The translations under genes were made by a program, and so were the position numbers. Of a DNA stretch of 64,000 bases, positions 24,913 through 35,025 are shown one piece after another. The notes below the pieces were generated by a model. The model was not told where the DNA came from, made no database searches, and was given only the letters and a program-made list of their open reading frames with translations. The DNA is taken from contig NZ_CP006934.1 in the NCBI RefSeq assembly GCF_000565215.1, forward strand, positions 310,001 through 374,000, in the 5' to 3' direction. The first letter of the stretch is position 1, and every line of letters begins with the position of its first letter. Origin of the DNA: Spiroplasma sabaudiense Ar-1343. Its GTDB lineage: Bacteria > Bacillota_I > Bacilli_A > Mycoplasmatales > Mycoplasmataceae.

Positions 24913-25848
24913 ATGTTAAAATCACCAAAAACTAAAAATTGATTTTTTAATGATGGCTTAATTAAACAAATTCAATTTAAGGAAGTATTTTTTAACTGGG
25001 AAAAAAACAAGCCATTTTATAAGTGAGAAATCTCTAGAAATGGTAAAATTGAGAAAACTTGAAGAAAAACGCAAAAGAAAAAATTTAAAATTAATGAGCT
25101 AAATATTGTTGAGATTTTTAATAAGAAATTTGCTAATTCTAAGTTCAAAAATTTGCAACATTTTTTAAAAGCAAACATGAATGCAAACCTGAGTGCAATT
25201 ACTTTACAAAGGGTTAAATATTTTACTTGCTGTTTGGAAAATATTTGATTTCAAAAATATTTACCAAAATTTGAGAAAATCAATATTAACCTAGAAGAAA
25301 TTTCTACTGACTCAAAACTTTTGTTTTATCCTCAGTATCTGATTTTTATTTCAAAGCTAAGAAATTCCATTATTAATAATGTGGTTGAATTAATTATTCC
25401 AAGTGTAGTTTCATTTGGGTTATTAGAATCTGAGAATAATTTTAATGTAAAAGAGGAAATGCGTCGTGCCAAAAACTTTATTAAGGTCGCTTTTTCGAAT
25501 GTTAAAATTGAAACAGCCGAGAATTTTAAAGCTGTCAATAATGAAATTATTAAATTATATAAACAGCACGGTAATGAAAATAATAATAATTTAAGCGATA
25601 ATTTTTTAACAGAAATCAACTCAAAAGAGGTTTTCAAAGCTAATTTTTTAAGATATGAATTCATCAAAGCATCTAGAACACTGAAATTAAGAACCCAGAC
25701 AAATATGAAAAAAGCTTTTCAAAAGTATCAATTAAGCCTGGCTAAGGCTGAAATTAAGGACTTAATTGAAAAAAATGATATTAACACTAAAAATTTACAT
25801 TCAGCTTGAAATATTTATTCAACATATCGCAATGAAAACACCAATTAA
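24913..25848 (+). CDS. hypothetical protein, last gene of charged cluster
   Basis: A 311-residue, Lys/Phe/Asn-rich protein. The N-terminal quarter is unusually rich in Trp, almost all encoded by UGA, so the gene is invisible under the standard code. The rest looks mostly helical, with no membrane segment and no motif I know. Its stop codon lies in the loop of a strong terminator, which ends the four-gene unit before tig. Confidence 0.65.
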
Positions 25849-25863
25849 TTGGTGTTTTTTATC
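25835..25863 (+). terminator. terminator
   Basis: AAAACACC, an 8-base AATTAATT loop, GGTGTTTT, then T-rich. It is a perfect stem and encloses the stop codon of the preceding gene. Confidence 0.85.
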
Positions 25864-25877
25864 TTTTTTGTTATAAT
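25849..25877 (+). promoter_or_regulatory. tig promoter
   Basis: TTGGTG, 17 bases, TATAAT. The -35 lies in the right arm of the preceding terminator. An AAGGAG ribosome site follows before the tig ATG. Confidence 0.5.
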
Positions 25878-25906
25878 AATTTTTAGTGATAAGAAGGAGA
25901 ATAACT

Positions 25907-27199
25907 ATGAAATTTGAAGCAAAAAAATTACCTGAAACAGGTCAAGGGAAATGAATAATTTCAATTTCTGGAGATGAATGAAAAGGTTTTTATGAAAAAG
26001 GTCGCAGAAAGGCTTTAACAGAGGTTCAAATTCCAGGTTTTAGAAAAGGAAAAGTTCCAAAGGAAATGGCTGAAAAGCATCTAAGCCCAGTTAAGGTCAT
26101 GAACGAAGCCTTTCGTTCAGCAATGCCAAAAGCGTATGACTTTGCAAAGACTCAAAAGAGTGACATTCAACCATGGGGGTCGCCAAACCCAAACCCAACT
26201 AAAATTTCAGAAACTGAATTAGAATTAGAATTTGTTTTTGATTTAAAACCTGAAATAAAAATTGAAAAATACAAGGGTATTACAGGACCAAAAAAAGTTG
26301 CTGTTAAAGCTGAAAAAGATGAAATTGCTGCTGAAATAAAAAAATATCAAGAAAGATTTGTTATGGAAAAAATCAAAGAGGGTGATAACGTTGCTGTTGA
26401 AGATGGTGACAACGTTAAATTTGACTTCGAAGGTTTTATTAATAATGAAGCATTTCAAGGTGGAAAAGGCCTAGACTATCAACTTGTTATTGGAAGCAAG
26501 AACTTCATTCCAGGTTTTGAAGAAGCAATGATTGGTTTAAAAGTTGGAATAGAGCAAGAAATCAAAGTTACCTTTCCAAAAGATTATCAAGCAGAAAATC
26601 TTGCGGGTAAGGAAGCTACTTTTAAAATTTCTATTAAAGAAATTAAGAGCAGAATCCTACCTAAAGCTGATGACGAATTAGCAAAAGACTTAAATATAAA
26701 AGATGTTAATACTTTTGCGGATTTAGAAAAACTAGTAGTTACTCAAATTGAAAAGGCTAAAAATAGCAATGAACGCAATCGCTTTGTGAATGAAATTATT
26801 GATTTAATTAGAAAAGAATCAACAATTGAGCTTCCAAAATCAGCAATTGATCGCGAAGTGCAAAATATGAGAAAAGAATTTGAACAAAAAGTCATTGCTA
26901 ATAAAATGACTTTAAAAGAATACAAAAAAATTTCAGGATTAAGTGATGAAGATATAAATAATGAAATTTTTGGAGATGCTAAAAAACGTTTAGAAAGTTA
27001 CTTAATAACTGATGAAGTTAGAAACAAAGAAAAACTGGAAGCAACTCCAGAAGAAATTGAACAAAAATATAATGATTTAGCAAGCCAATTTGGAATAAGT
27101 GCCCAAATGCTAAAAGAATCGGTTTTACAAGAATCACAAGTTGCAACAGAAATTGTCAATGAAAAAATTGTTGAATTTATTTATAAAAATAATGGATAA
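25907..27199 (+). CDS. tig: trigger factor
   Basis: Trigger factor is the ribosome-bound folding chaperone. The N-terminal ribosome-binding signature is present as IPGFRKGKVPKE around residue 44. An FKBP-type PPIase domain spans roughly residues 155-245, with the segment GKGLDYQLVIGS and FIPGFEEAMIGLKVG. The helical chaperone domain follows. Length is 430, normal. Two UGA-Trp codons near the start hide the N-terminus under the standard code. lon follows after a terminator. Confidence 0.96.
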
Positions 27200-27207
27200 T
27201 AATTAAC

Positions 27208-27242
27208 TTAAAGCCCTTTTACTTTTGGTAAAAGGGCTTTAA
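27208..27242 (+). terminator. strong hairpin between tig and lon
   Basis: A 15-bp perfect stem (TTAAAGCCCTTTTAC with GTAAAAGGGCTTTAA) and a 5-base loop. The downstream tail is AT-rich, not pure T. It separates tig from the CIRCE-controlled lon gene. Confidence 0.8.
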
Positions 27243-27253
27243 ATTTAAATTAA

Positions 27254-27280
27254 TTAGCACTTAACTATTGCAAGTGCTAA
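27254..27280 (+). promoter_or_regulatory. CIRCE operator of lon
   Basis: TTAGCACTT, 9 bases, AAGTGCTAA: one change per arm compared with consensus, keeping perfect dyad symmetry. The dyad extends to 14 bp per arm (27249-27262 and 27272-27285). It overlaps the predicted lon promoter. Confidence 0.88.
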
Positions 27281-27295
27281 TTAATATGTTATTAT
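27268..27295 (+). promoter_or_regulatory. lon promoter
   Basis: TTGCAA, 16 bases, TATTAT. The -35 overlaps the right half of the CIRCE element, so HrcA binding should repress lon. Confidence 0.5.
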
Positions 27296-27324
27296 TATCT
27301 TGTGTCAAGAAAGAAGGTCTGACT

Positions 27325-29706
27325 ATGAGTAAAATAAAAAAACTGCCACTACTTGTGACAAGGGGAAGTTACATCTTTCCGACATTTGAACAATCATTAG
27401 AGATTGGTAGAGATAAGTCTACACTTGCCGTAAAATCGGCCATTTCAGAGCAAGATAGCAAAATATTATTGGTTTCTCAAAAAAAACCATTAGATGATAA
27501 TCCTAAAATTGAAGATATTTTTAATTTCGGAGTACTTGCAGATATTTCGATTAAAAAAGAGTGAAAAGACGGAACCTCTACAGTTAACATTAAAGCACTG
27601 GAACGTGTAAATATTAAAAACATCGAGTTAAATGAATTTTATATTGCAGAATATGAAGTAATTAATTTAGAAACTTTTACCGATGATTTAATCAAAAATA
27701 AAGTTATAAAACATCTTAAAAAAATGATTGAATCTCAAGATGAGTTACCATCTGATATTAGTGATGCTGTGGTTGGTAAAAAAGATGCTAACTTAATTGT
27801 TGATACAGTTGCACATTTTTTACCCTTTATACCCGTTGAAAAAAAACAACAGCTATTAGAGGAGTTAGACCCCGTAAAGCGTCTAAATATTATTAATGAT
27901 TTTTTAGATGATAAAAAGAAATCAGCTGATATTGAAACAAATATTAGCAAAAAAATTAAGAGTCGTATTGATGAACAACAACGCGAATATTACTTAAGAG
28001 AAAAATTAAAAGCCATTAAAGAAGAACTTGGTGATATGGACGATGAAGGAGACGATATTAAAAAATATCGTAACCGTTTGGAAAATGAACCATTTCCAGA
28101 ATCTGTGAAAGAAAGAGTTTTACAAGAACTAGATCGCTATGAAAGTATGCCAGCAAGTTCAAGTGAAGCTAACATAATTCGCTCTTATATTGATTGAGTA
28201 ATGCAAATTCCTTGATGAGAAAAATCAGAAGAAAAACAAGATTTAGCATTTGCAAGAGAAATTTTGGATAAGTACCATTTTGGACTAAAAAAAGTTAAAG
28301 ATCGTATAATTGAATATTTAGCCGTAAAACAAAAAACTAATTCTGTAAAAGGTCAAATTATTACATTAGTTGGGCCTCCAGGTGTTGGTAAAACTTCACT
28401 TGCAAAATCAATTGCAGAATCAATGGGAAGAAACTTTGTTAAAGTTTCTTTAGGTGGTGTAAAAGATGAAGCAGAAATAAGAGGTCATCGTAAAACATAT
28501 ATTGGCTCAATGCCTGGAAGAATAATTCAAGCAATGAAAAAAGCTAAAACTAAGAACCCTGTATTCTTGCTAGATGAAATTGATAAAATGTCAAGCGACT
28601 ATAAAGGTGATCCATCTAGTGCAATGCTTGAAGTTCTAGACCCAGAGCAAAACGAAAACTTCTCAGATCACTATATTGAAGAAAGCTATGATTTGAGTGA
28701 TGTTGTGTTTATTGCAACAGCCAATTATCCAGAAAATATTCCTGAAGCATTATATGACAGAATGGAAATTATTGAACTATCAAGTTATACAGAAATAGAA
28801 AAACTTCAAATCGCACAAAATTATTTAATAAGCAAAGTGTTAGATAATCACGCTGTTACAAAAACAGAATTAGAATTTACTTCTGAAGCTATTAGTGAAA
28901 TTATAAAACACTACACAAGAGAAGCTGGGGTAAGACAATTAGAACGTTCAATTGCCTCAATTACAAGAAAATTTGTTGTTAAATTATTAAATAAAGAATT
29001 GAAGTCTCTCAAAGTTACTCCAAAAGTTGTTAATGAATTATTAGGAAAACGAATTTTTGATTTTACTTCAAAAGAAAAAACTTCTCAAATTGGTGTTGTA
29101 ACCGGATTGGCATACACACAATTTGGAGGAGATATTCTTCCAATTGAGGTGAACCACTTTCCAGGAAAAGGTGGATTGGTTCTAACGGGAAAACTTGGAG
29201 ATGTAATGAAAGAGTCTGCAACAATTGCCCTGGACTATGTTAAGTCAAATTATGATAGTTTTGGAATTCCAAAAGAAGTATTTGAAAATAATGATATTCA
29301 TATCCACGTTCCAGAAGGGGCCGTTCCAAAAGATGGACCAAGTGCTGGAGTTACATTAACTACTGCAATTATTAGTGCCTTGACAAATCGACCAGTTTCA
29401 AAAGAGATTGGAATGACTGGTGAAATTACTCTTCGAGGATTGGTATTTCCAATCGGGGGATTAAGAGAAAAATCAATTTCAGCACATCGTAGTGGTCTTA
29501 AAAAAATCCTAGTACCAATAAAAAATTTAAAGGATTTAGAAGATATCCCTGATGAGGTTAAAGCAGAACTTGAAATAATTGGAACTGAAAAATACGAAGA
29601 TGTTTTTGAACATGTTTTTTCAGAAAAACCAAAAAAAATAACTCATAATCTTCCGATCACCTCAAAACCAGATGATGCTAAAAAAACAAACTCAAAAGTA
29701 AATTAA
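27325..29706 (+). CDS. lon: ATP-dependent protease Lon
   Basis: A 793-residue Lon. In order: an N-terminal substrate-recognition domain, AAA+ module with GPPGVGKT near residue 354 and LLDEIDK, and the protease domain with the Ser/Lys dyad S673 (in PKDGPSAG) and K716 (in LREKS). The 43-residue spacing is the same as in E. coli Lon. I chose the ATG after AAGAAGG; an upstream in-frame TTG lies inside the CIRCE element and is unlikely. Several Trp codons are UGA. The upstream operator puts it in the HrcA regulon. Confidence 0.97.
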
Positions 29707-29730
29707 TATCCTAAATAATAAAAAAATTTA

Positions 29731-29762
29731 AAATTGGCTTCATGCCAATTTTTTATTTTTGT
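29731..29762 (+). terminator. lon terminator
   Basis: AAATTGGC, TTCAT loop, GCCAATTT, then TTTATTTTT. A typical factor-independent terminator. Confidence 0.8.
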
Positions 29763-29790
29763 GAACAACAAATATAAATTAGTTCACAAA
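29758..29790. repeat. inverted repeat upstream of rarA
   Basis: TTTGTGAAC, 15 bases, GTTCACAAA: a perfect 9-bp dyad just after the lon terminator and about 100 bases before the rarA start. Its geometry suits a regulator binding site; no regulator can be named. Confidence 0.5.
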
Positions 29791-29889
29791 TTTTTAACTA
29801 ATTTATTAAATTGAAATCAGATAGGATTACAAAAAGCGTCAAGTTTTGATAACAATATGATAAAATTAAATCAATTTAAGGGGATAACT

Positions 29890-31137
29890 ATGGAGAGACC
29901 ATTAGCGATTATTTTAAGACCGACCACTATCCGTGACATAATCGGACAATCACACGTCATAAATGATGATGGAATCATCAGCCGAATGGTGAAAAACCAA
30001 TTTTTAACAAATTTGATTTTTTTTGGAAGCCCTGGAGTTGGTAAAACCAGTCTAGCAATCGCGCTTGCAAACGACTTAAAAACTGATTTTACAATTTTTA
30101 ACGCCTCAGTTGATAAGAAAGAAAAATTGCAAAAAATCATCAATCAACAAGATTTGGATAAGAAACACATAGTTATTGTTGATGAAATTCATCGAATGAA
30201 TCGAGATAAACAAGACATTTTATTAGAATTCTTAGAGTCTGGTCAGATTATCTTATTTGCAGCCACAACAGAAAACCCTTATTTTGTTATAAACCCCGCA
30301 ATCAGAAGTCGTTGCAACTTAATTAGTTTAGAAGTAATAAATGATAAAGAAATGTATCAAGGTTTAAAAAAGATCATCAAAAACTTAGAACACAAATTAG
30401 AAATTGATGATGAGGCCATTAAGTATTTGGCAGAACTTGCTAGTGGAGATTTGCGAACCGCAATCAATTGGGTTGAAATTTTAATGAAGCTATATCGCGA
30501 GGACAAAATAACTATTAATACAATTGCCAAAATTATTCCTGATGCGAAATCTAGAGGTAGTGGCTATGGTGAGGAGTTTCATGATTTAAAATCAGCCTTG
30601 CAAAAATCAATTAGAGGAAGTGATGTGAATGCGGCTTTACATTATTGAGCGAGATTAATGGCCCTTGGCGACTATGAAACTTTGATGCGCCGGATGTTAA
30701 TAATGGCATATGAAGATATTGGTCTTGCTAACCCGACTATTCCCCCAAGAATTTTTCATGCAATTCAGAGTTTTCGTCAAGTTGGAATGCCAGAAGGGCG
30801 GATAATTTTAGGACTAGCAATTGTTGAGATGGCTTTATCAGAGAAATCAATATCAGCATATAATGCTGCTGAAATGGCTTTAAATGACGTTAAAAATGGT
30901 ATTTGCCCGCCAGTTCCAAAACTATTAAAAGATACTAGTTATAAGTCAGCAACAAAGTTAGGTTCTGGTAAGGGATATAAGTACCCTCCAAACTACGAAA
31001 ATAGTTGGGTCGAACAACAATATTTACCTAATGAATTAAAAGATCAAGTCTATTTTTTACCAAAAAATAGTTCAAAATATGAAAAAAAGATAATTGAAAT
31101 ATACAATAACTTTACGAAAAAAAATAATAAATTGTAA
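29890..31137 (+). CDS. rarA: replication-associated AAA ATPase RarA/MgsA
   Basis: RarA is a clamp-loader-like AAA+ ATPase acting at stalled replication forks. The 415-residue protein shows the N-terminal RPTTIRDIIGQ signature, Walker A GSPGVGKT, Walker B IVDEIHR, the sensor segment AATTENP and the C-terminal MgsA domain. The chosen ATG follows AAGGGG. An ATG 33 bases upstream overlaps a TATGAT -10-like element and has no ribosome site. A UGA-Trp lies at residue 253. Confidence 0.92.
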
Positions 31138-31154
31138 GTAGTAGGAGAATTAAA

Positions 31155-31904
31155 ATGAAAGATATTTTTCAAATTCGCTCTGATTTAGAAAAAAACGGTT
31201 GGCTCTGGCCACCCAACTATAAAGATATTGAGGTTAAAATTTGACCAAACATTGAAACTTATTTTGATGCCGAAGAAACAGTTTTATCAGCACTTTGAGC
31301 CAGTTTTGATCGGTTCGAGACTCCGATGGTTGGAATGGTCTTTATTACAGATAAAAGAATTTTTACGATTGAAATAAATGATGATGCAAAAAGTGATAAT
31401 GTCAGATATGTGCCAATAGATTCTTATCGCATTGATAAAATTGAGTATAAAAAGGCAAAGAGTGACGACGACTTAAACGAAATTAATCTTTTAAATGATA
31501 CTTTTGGAAGTGGTGTAAAATTTAAAACTCCAAATCGCAAAGTTGCCCAGCATTTTTTAAATACCCTAGGAGGGGTTTCTGATGTTGAAATTGTTGAGGT
31601 TGATGAAGTTAAAAAAACTGTTGAACCAAAAACGACGAGTCAAATTAAAAAACCTGAAGTAGCCAAATTAACAGAAAAAGTTATCAATTTTGAAAAACCC
31701 CAGCCAAAAATCAAGCAAAAACCGGCCCCTCGAACTAAGCCAACTATCGAAGAGACAAAACCGTTTGAAAAATCGAAGGTAAAAACCCAAAAAACCCAAA
31801 AAACCCTCAAAACCCCAACAAAAAAATTGAACGCAAAATTTTGATGATTTACAATTCCAGTGGCGGTTCTAATTTTAACTTTATTATTAATTTTTACTTT
31901 TTAA
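31155..31904 (+). CDS. PH-like protein with C-terminal membrane anchor
   Basis: A 249-residue protein in three parts. The N-terminal domain (to about residue 145) contains a FITDKRIFTIE-type strand pair reminiscent of bacterial PH-like domains. A Pro/Lys/Thr-rich linker follows (about 155-230). One hydrophobic segment lies at the extreme C-terminus, so it looks tail-anchored with the rest in the cytoplasm. It lies 11 bases before the secreted HExxH protein and is likely co-transcribed with rarA. The PH-like call is tentative. Confidence 0.6.
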
Positions 31905-31914
31905 GGAGGATGCA

Positions 31915-33390
31915 ATGAAAATATTTGGAAAATTAATGCTACCTTTTTTGGTAGTAGGTTCATTAGGAACTAGTGTTTTAAGTCAAAATAAAACAGCCAC
32001 CCCAACAACCTCAAAAGCATCAAGAGAGGATTTAAAAATAAACTTCTTGGGACTTGTCCTAAAACAATATCTTGAAAAAACCGTAATTGTAAATGAGCAA
32101 GCTACTGAAAATATTAAAGAGACTATTCTACCAAACTGCGAAAGTGAAGATTTAAAAGATAAGCTAATTGCAGAATTAAAAAGCTATCAGATGGTTATAA
32201 GCATTTATGGAATGAAAAGTGATGAAGAGTTTTTTGCTGAGGCTTTCTCGAAGTGGTCGACGACACCATATGAAATGCGCAATATTAGTTGATTAGTTTT
32301 AAACGAATTTTTTACAAAATTTTTACCAAATTTTTTGAATAAAATTGGGGGCGACTATCTCACTAATTTTGATGAAATTCAAGAAACTTTAAATGAATAT
32401 AAACCGCAATACTTTTATAATACCGATTCACAAAACGTTTCAACGCCAGAAGTTATTCTAGATTATCCAGGAGATTTTGGTTATTCCAACTATAATTATA
32501 CTTATTCGTTTTTTAAAAATTTTGCAGAAAATGAAATTAATAATTCAATTGAAAAATGCGATTTATCATTGAATTATGCAGATAAAATAGCGAACCTCAC
32601 TAATAAATGAAACAACGATTCAATAACAACCATTTCCAAAGCTCAAAAAGATGGTTTTGAAGATTTTTATCAAACCAATCCAACTTACCAAAATTTTGAA
32701 GAACTAGATCAAAAATTAAAAAAAGCATCAAAAATCAGCAATATTTATTCAGAAGTTGAAAGTGGCATCGAATTAAAAGATACAACAAATCAAGTTGCTC
32801 AAATGCTGGGTTGAAATGAAAGTGAAAAGACTAAACTTGAAAATAATTTTTTAAAACTTTTTAACATAATGGGAAAATTACTTGGAAGTGAATTAAATGC
32901 AAGTAAGTTGCTAACAAATATTATTGTTTCAAATGATTTGAGCATTGTTAAACCTGCTAACGAAAACGTTATCGCCTACACTGGGGGGACTTATTCTCCA
33001 GAATTAAAATCAATAGTTAGCACCAATCAAGTCTATAGTATGAAAACTTTTAAAATGCCAGTTGAAAGCAATGGCAATTTACAACAGTATAGCTCAATGT
33101 TTTGGTCAACGCCTGAAAAATTTGCTGTCATTTTCCATGAAACAGGCCATGCTCTAGACAATTTTGCTGGAACGACTAAACCAATTCGTCTTTGAAAAAG
33201 TACAATGCAAAAAGGTGTTAATCCCAAAGATATTTATTCAGGAAGTAATATTTTGTTTAATAGCGGGTTTAAAAACTCTCCAAATTCTATATTAATTGTA
33301 GTAATTGCCATTCCGTCAATTATATTTATAATTGGTTCGCCTTTAATTTTAATGTTTATTTTTTTAAAAAAAGGAAAGTCTAAAAAATAA
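31915..33390 (+). CDS. secreted membrane-anchored HExxH protein
   Basis: A 491-residue protein with an N-terminal signal sequence (about residues 1-25) and a C-terminal transmembrane segment (about 450-485) with a Lys-rich tail, so most of it should lie outside the cell. H408-E-T-G-H412 followed by ALD matches zincin metalloproteases of the HExGHALD type, as in the anthrax lethal factor-like and M34 groups. No glutamate follows the motif before the membrane segment, so the usual third zinc ligand is not evident. Activity is uncertain. A strong AAGGAGG site precedes the ATG. Confidence 0.7.
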
Positions 33391-33884
33391 TGAGTAACAA
33401 AATAATTCAAATCAATAAAAATCAAATTGAAAAAATTTCCTTTTTTAAAGATCCATGATATTTGTTTTCGGTTTTTTCAAAGAATGAAATTATAATAAAA
33501 TTTTTACATTGAGATTTAGAATCTGGGATCAGTCAGCTTATTGAAATGTGCAAAAAAAATTTGCAGACCCTTGAAATAATGATGAGTTTAGAATTTCAGC
33601 ATTTTATTATTAAGGAATTTAGTGTGTTGCAATTAGACCAAGCTTATCTAAAAATGAAAGAGAAAATTTTTTTTGATGAGAAAAAAAATTTTACAAAAAT
33701 TTTTACAATCGAGAGTCCTTTTTGAATCGATGCAGTAGTGAATTTACTTAAAATAAAACCAATCATATTTAAAGAAAAAAAATTTATTTTAGAAATTAAT
33801 CAAGTTGCAAACTTGGATGTCATAAATTTTTGAACCAAAATAAAAACTTCGGCGATTAAAAAAAATATTGAAAATAAAAAATAA
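33390..33884 (+). CDS. hypothetical protein
   Basis: A 164-residue Phe/Ile/Lys-rich protein, not clearly membrane-bound. Its ATG shares one base with the stop of the upstream HExxH gene, indicating translational coupling. Five UGA-Trp codons hide the frame under the standard code. The end lies in a bidirectional terminator facing the minus-strand gene. No family recognised; it may serve the secreted protein upstream. Confidence 0.55.
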
Positions 33885-33905
33885 TTTCTATCTAGAAATT
33901 ATTTT
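33878..33905. terminator. bidirectional terminator between convergent genes
   Basis: AAAATAATTTC, 6-base loop, GAAATTATTTT: an 11-bp perfect stem with A-rich left and T-rich right flanks. It contains the stop codons of both converging genes. Confidence 0.78.
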
Positions 33906-34329
33906 TATTTATTTTAAGTACATCTGAAATCTTGATATTCCAAAATTTTATTGTTCCTTTTGCTAAACAAAAAGCGGCATAACCATCTCTAAAATAACTA
34001 CTCAATTTTTGCGGCGGAAAATTAGTATAAGTAGCCAAGACTTCGCCATTCTTATTACAGATTGCAATATCAATAGGAAACCTAAATCCAAAAGTTGTAA
34101 AGCCCTTAATGTTTTTAAAAACAAAAGCCTCCTCATTATTGATTCTTTGTTGAGTGTAAAAAGAGTTAAAACGGTCTGAAAAATTATTTATGAACCTAGC
34201 TTCTAAATTCATATCAACCTCATTGCATGTTAAAAAATATGAATCCGCTTCCACTCTAGGCACTCTTTTTGATAGTGACCTGGTTTTTTTGCTAGCAAAT
34301 AGGACTTTAAGGGCATCTGTAAACTTCAC
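33892..34329 (-). CDS. DUF192-like protein
   Basis: A 145-residue minus-strand protein. The C-terminal half follows the DUF192 pattern: FPIDIAICNKNGEV, then an aromatic stretch, then CLAKGTIKFWNIKISDV. The family is of unclear function. I chose the GTG that lies 8 bases after GGAG; the GTG three codons earlier overlaps the ribosome site. It is convergent with the upstream unknown gene and divergent from the DJ-1 gene, one of only two minus-strand genes here. Confidence 0.6.
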   Translation of the reverse strand: MKFTDALKVLFASKKTRSLSKRVPRVEADSYFLTCNEVDMNLEARFINNFSDRFNSFYTQQRINNEEAFVFKNIKGFTTFGFRFPIDIAICNKNGEVLATYTNFPPQKLSSYFRDGYAAFCLAKGTIKFWNIKISDVLKINKNNF

Positions 34330-34351
34330 AATTTTCACTCCAATTTAATTT

Positions 34352-34375
34352 ATTATACAAAAAAAACGGTATAAT
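34352..34375. promoter_or_regulatory. divergent -10 elements
   Basis: TATAAT occurs on the plus strand at 34370-34375 (for the DJ-1 gene) and on the minus strand at 34352-34357 (for the DUF192 gene). The two promoters are close enough to interfere with each other or share control. Confidence 0.5.
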
Positions 34376-34401
34376 TACCATATAAGAAATGAGGATGAAA
34401 G

Positions 34402-34959
34402 ATGAAACCAAAAATTGCTGTATTTCTTGCTTCTGGTTTTGAAGAAATTGAAGCCGTAAGCACAATTGATGTTTTGAGAAGAGCTGATTTTGAAGTAAAC
34501 GCCATCGCAATTGGTGGTGATTTGATGGTCGAAGGAAGCCACAAGATAACAATTAAGGCAGATTTGTTATTTGATAAAGTTGATTTTAAAGATTATGACT
34601 GTTTAATCTTGCCCGGCGGTCAACCCGGAACTGACAATTTAATGGAGTTCAGTCCACTCAGAGAATTATTATTGAATCATGCAAAACAAAATAAAACAAT
34701 TGCGGCAATTTGTGCAGCGCCACAAATTCTTGGTATGATTGGTCTAGCGGACGGAAAGGAAATAACTCATTATCCAGGATCTGATAAATATTTAGAAAAA
34801 GCCATTCTAAAACCACACATGGCATCAATTGAAGATGGTAAAATTATTACAGGTAGTTCTGCTGGAGCCGCTTTAAAGTTTGCTCTACAAATTATTGATC
34901 ATTTTACTGACACACAAAATATGCTAAGAATACACGACTTGCTAGTTATGAATTATTAA
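34402..34959 (+). CDS. DJ-1/PfpI family protein
   Basis: A 185-residue DJ-1/PfpI superfamily member. The nucleophile elbow is AAICAAPQI with the conserved cysteine, preceded by LILPGGQPG and an N-terminal acidic FEEIEA segment that supplies the usual glutamate. The set matches DJ-1/ThiJ chaperone/deglycase-type proteins, not PfpI proteases. A GAGG site lies 7 bases before the ATG. A short terminator follows. A role in oxidative or carbonyl stress is inferred. Confidence 0.9.
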   Translation: MKPKIAVFLASGFEEIEAVSTIDVLRRADFEVNAIAIGGDLMVEGSHKITIKADLLFDKVDFKDYDCLILPGGQPGTDNLMEFSPLRELLLNHAKQNKTIAAICAAPQILGMIGLADGKEITHYPGSDKYLEKAILKPHMASIEDGKIITGSSAGAALKFALQIIDHFTDTQNMLRIHDLLVMNY

Positions 34960-34980
34960 AATCCTTTGGGATTTTTTTGC
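34958..34980 (+). terminator. terminator after DJ-1 gene
   Basis: AAATCC, TTTG loop, GGATTT, then TTTTGCTTTTTT. A short stem with a good U tract. Confidence 0.65.
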
Positions 34981-34990
34981 TTTTTTAGAT

Positions 34991-35022
34991 AAAACTTCCG
35001 AAATATAAGCGGAGGGAGTTTT
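34991..35022 (+). promoter_or_regulatory. possible ribosome-site-sequestering hairpin
   Basis: AAAACTTCCG at 34991-35000 can pair with CGGA at 35010-35013 and AGTTTT at 35017-35022, leaving GGG bulged. This places the GGAGGG ribosome site of the C39 exporter in a stem. It ends 3 bases before the TTG start, which suggests translational control. Confidence 0.4.
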
Positions 35023-35025
35023 AAT

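Noticed and set aside
27268-27324. An upstream in-frame TTG start for lon that would add 19 residues.
   Set aside because: It lies within the CIRCE operator and predicted promoter; the ATG at 27325 has a ribosome site and gives a normal Lon N-terminus.
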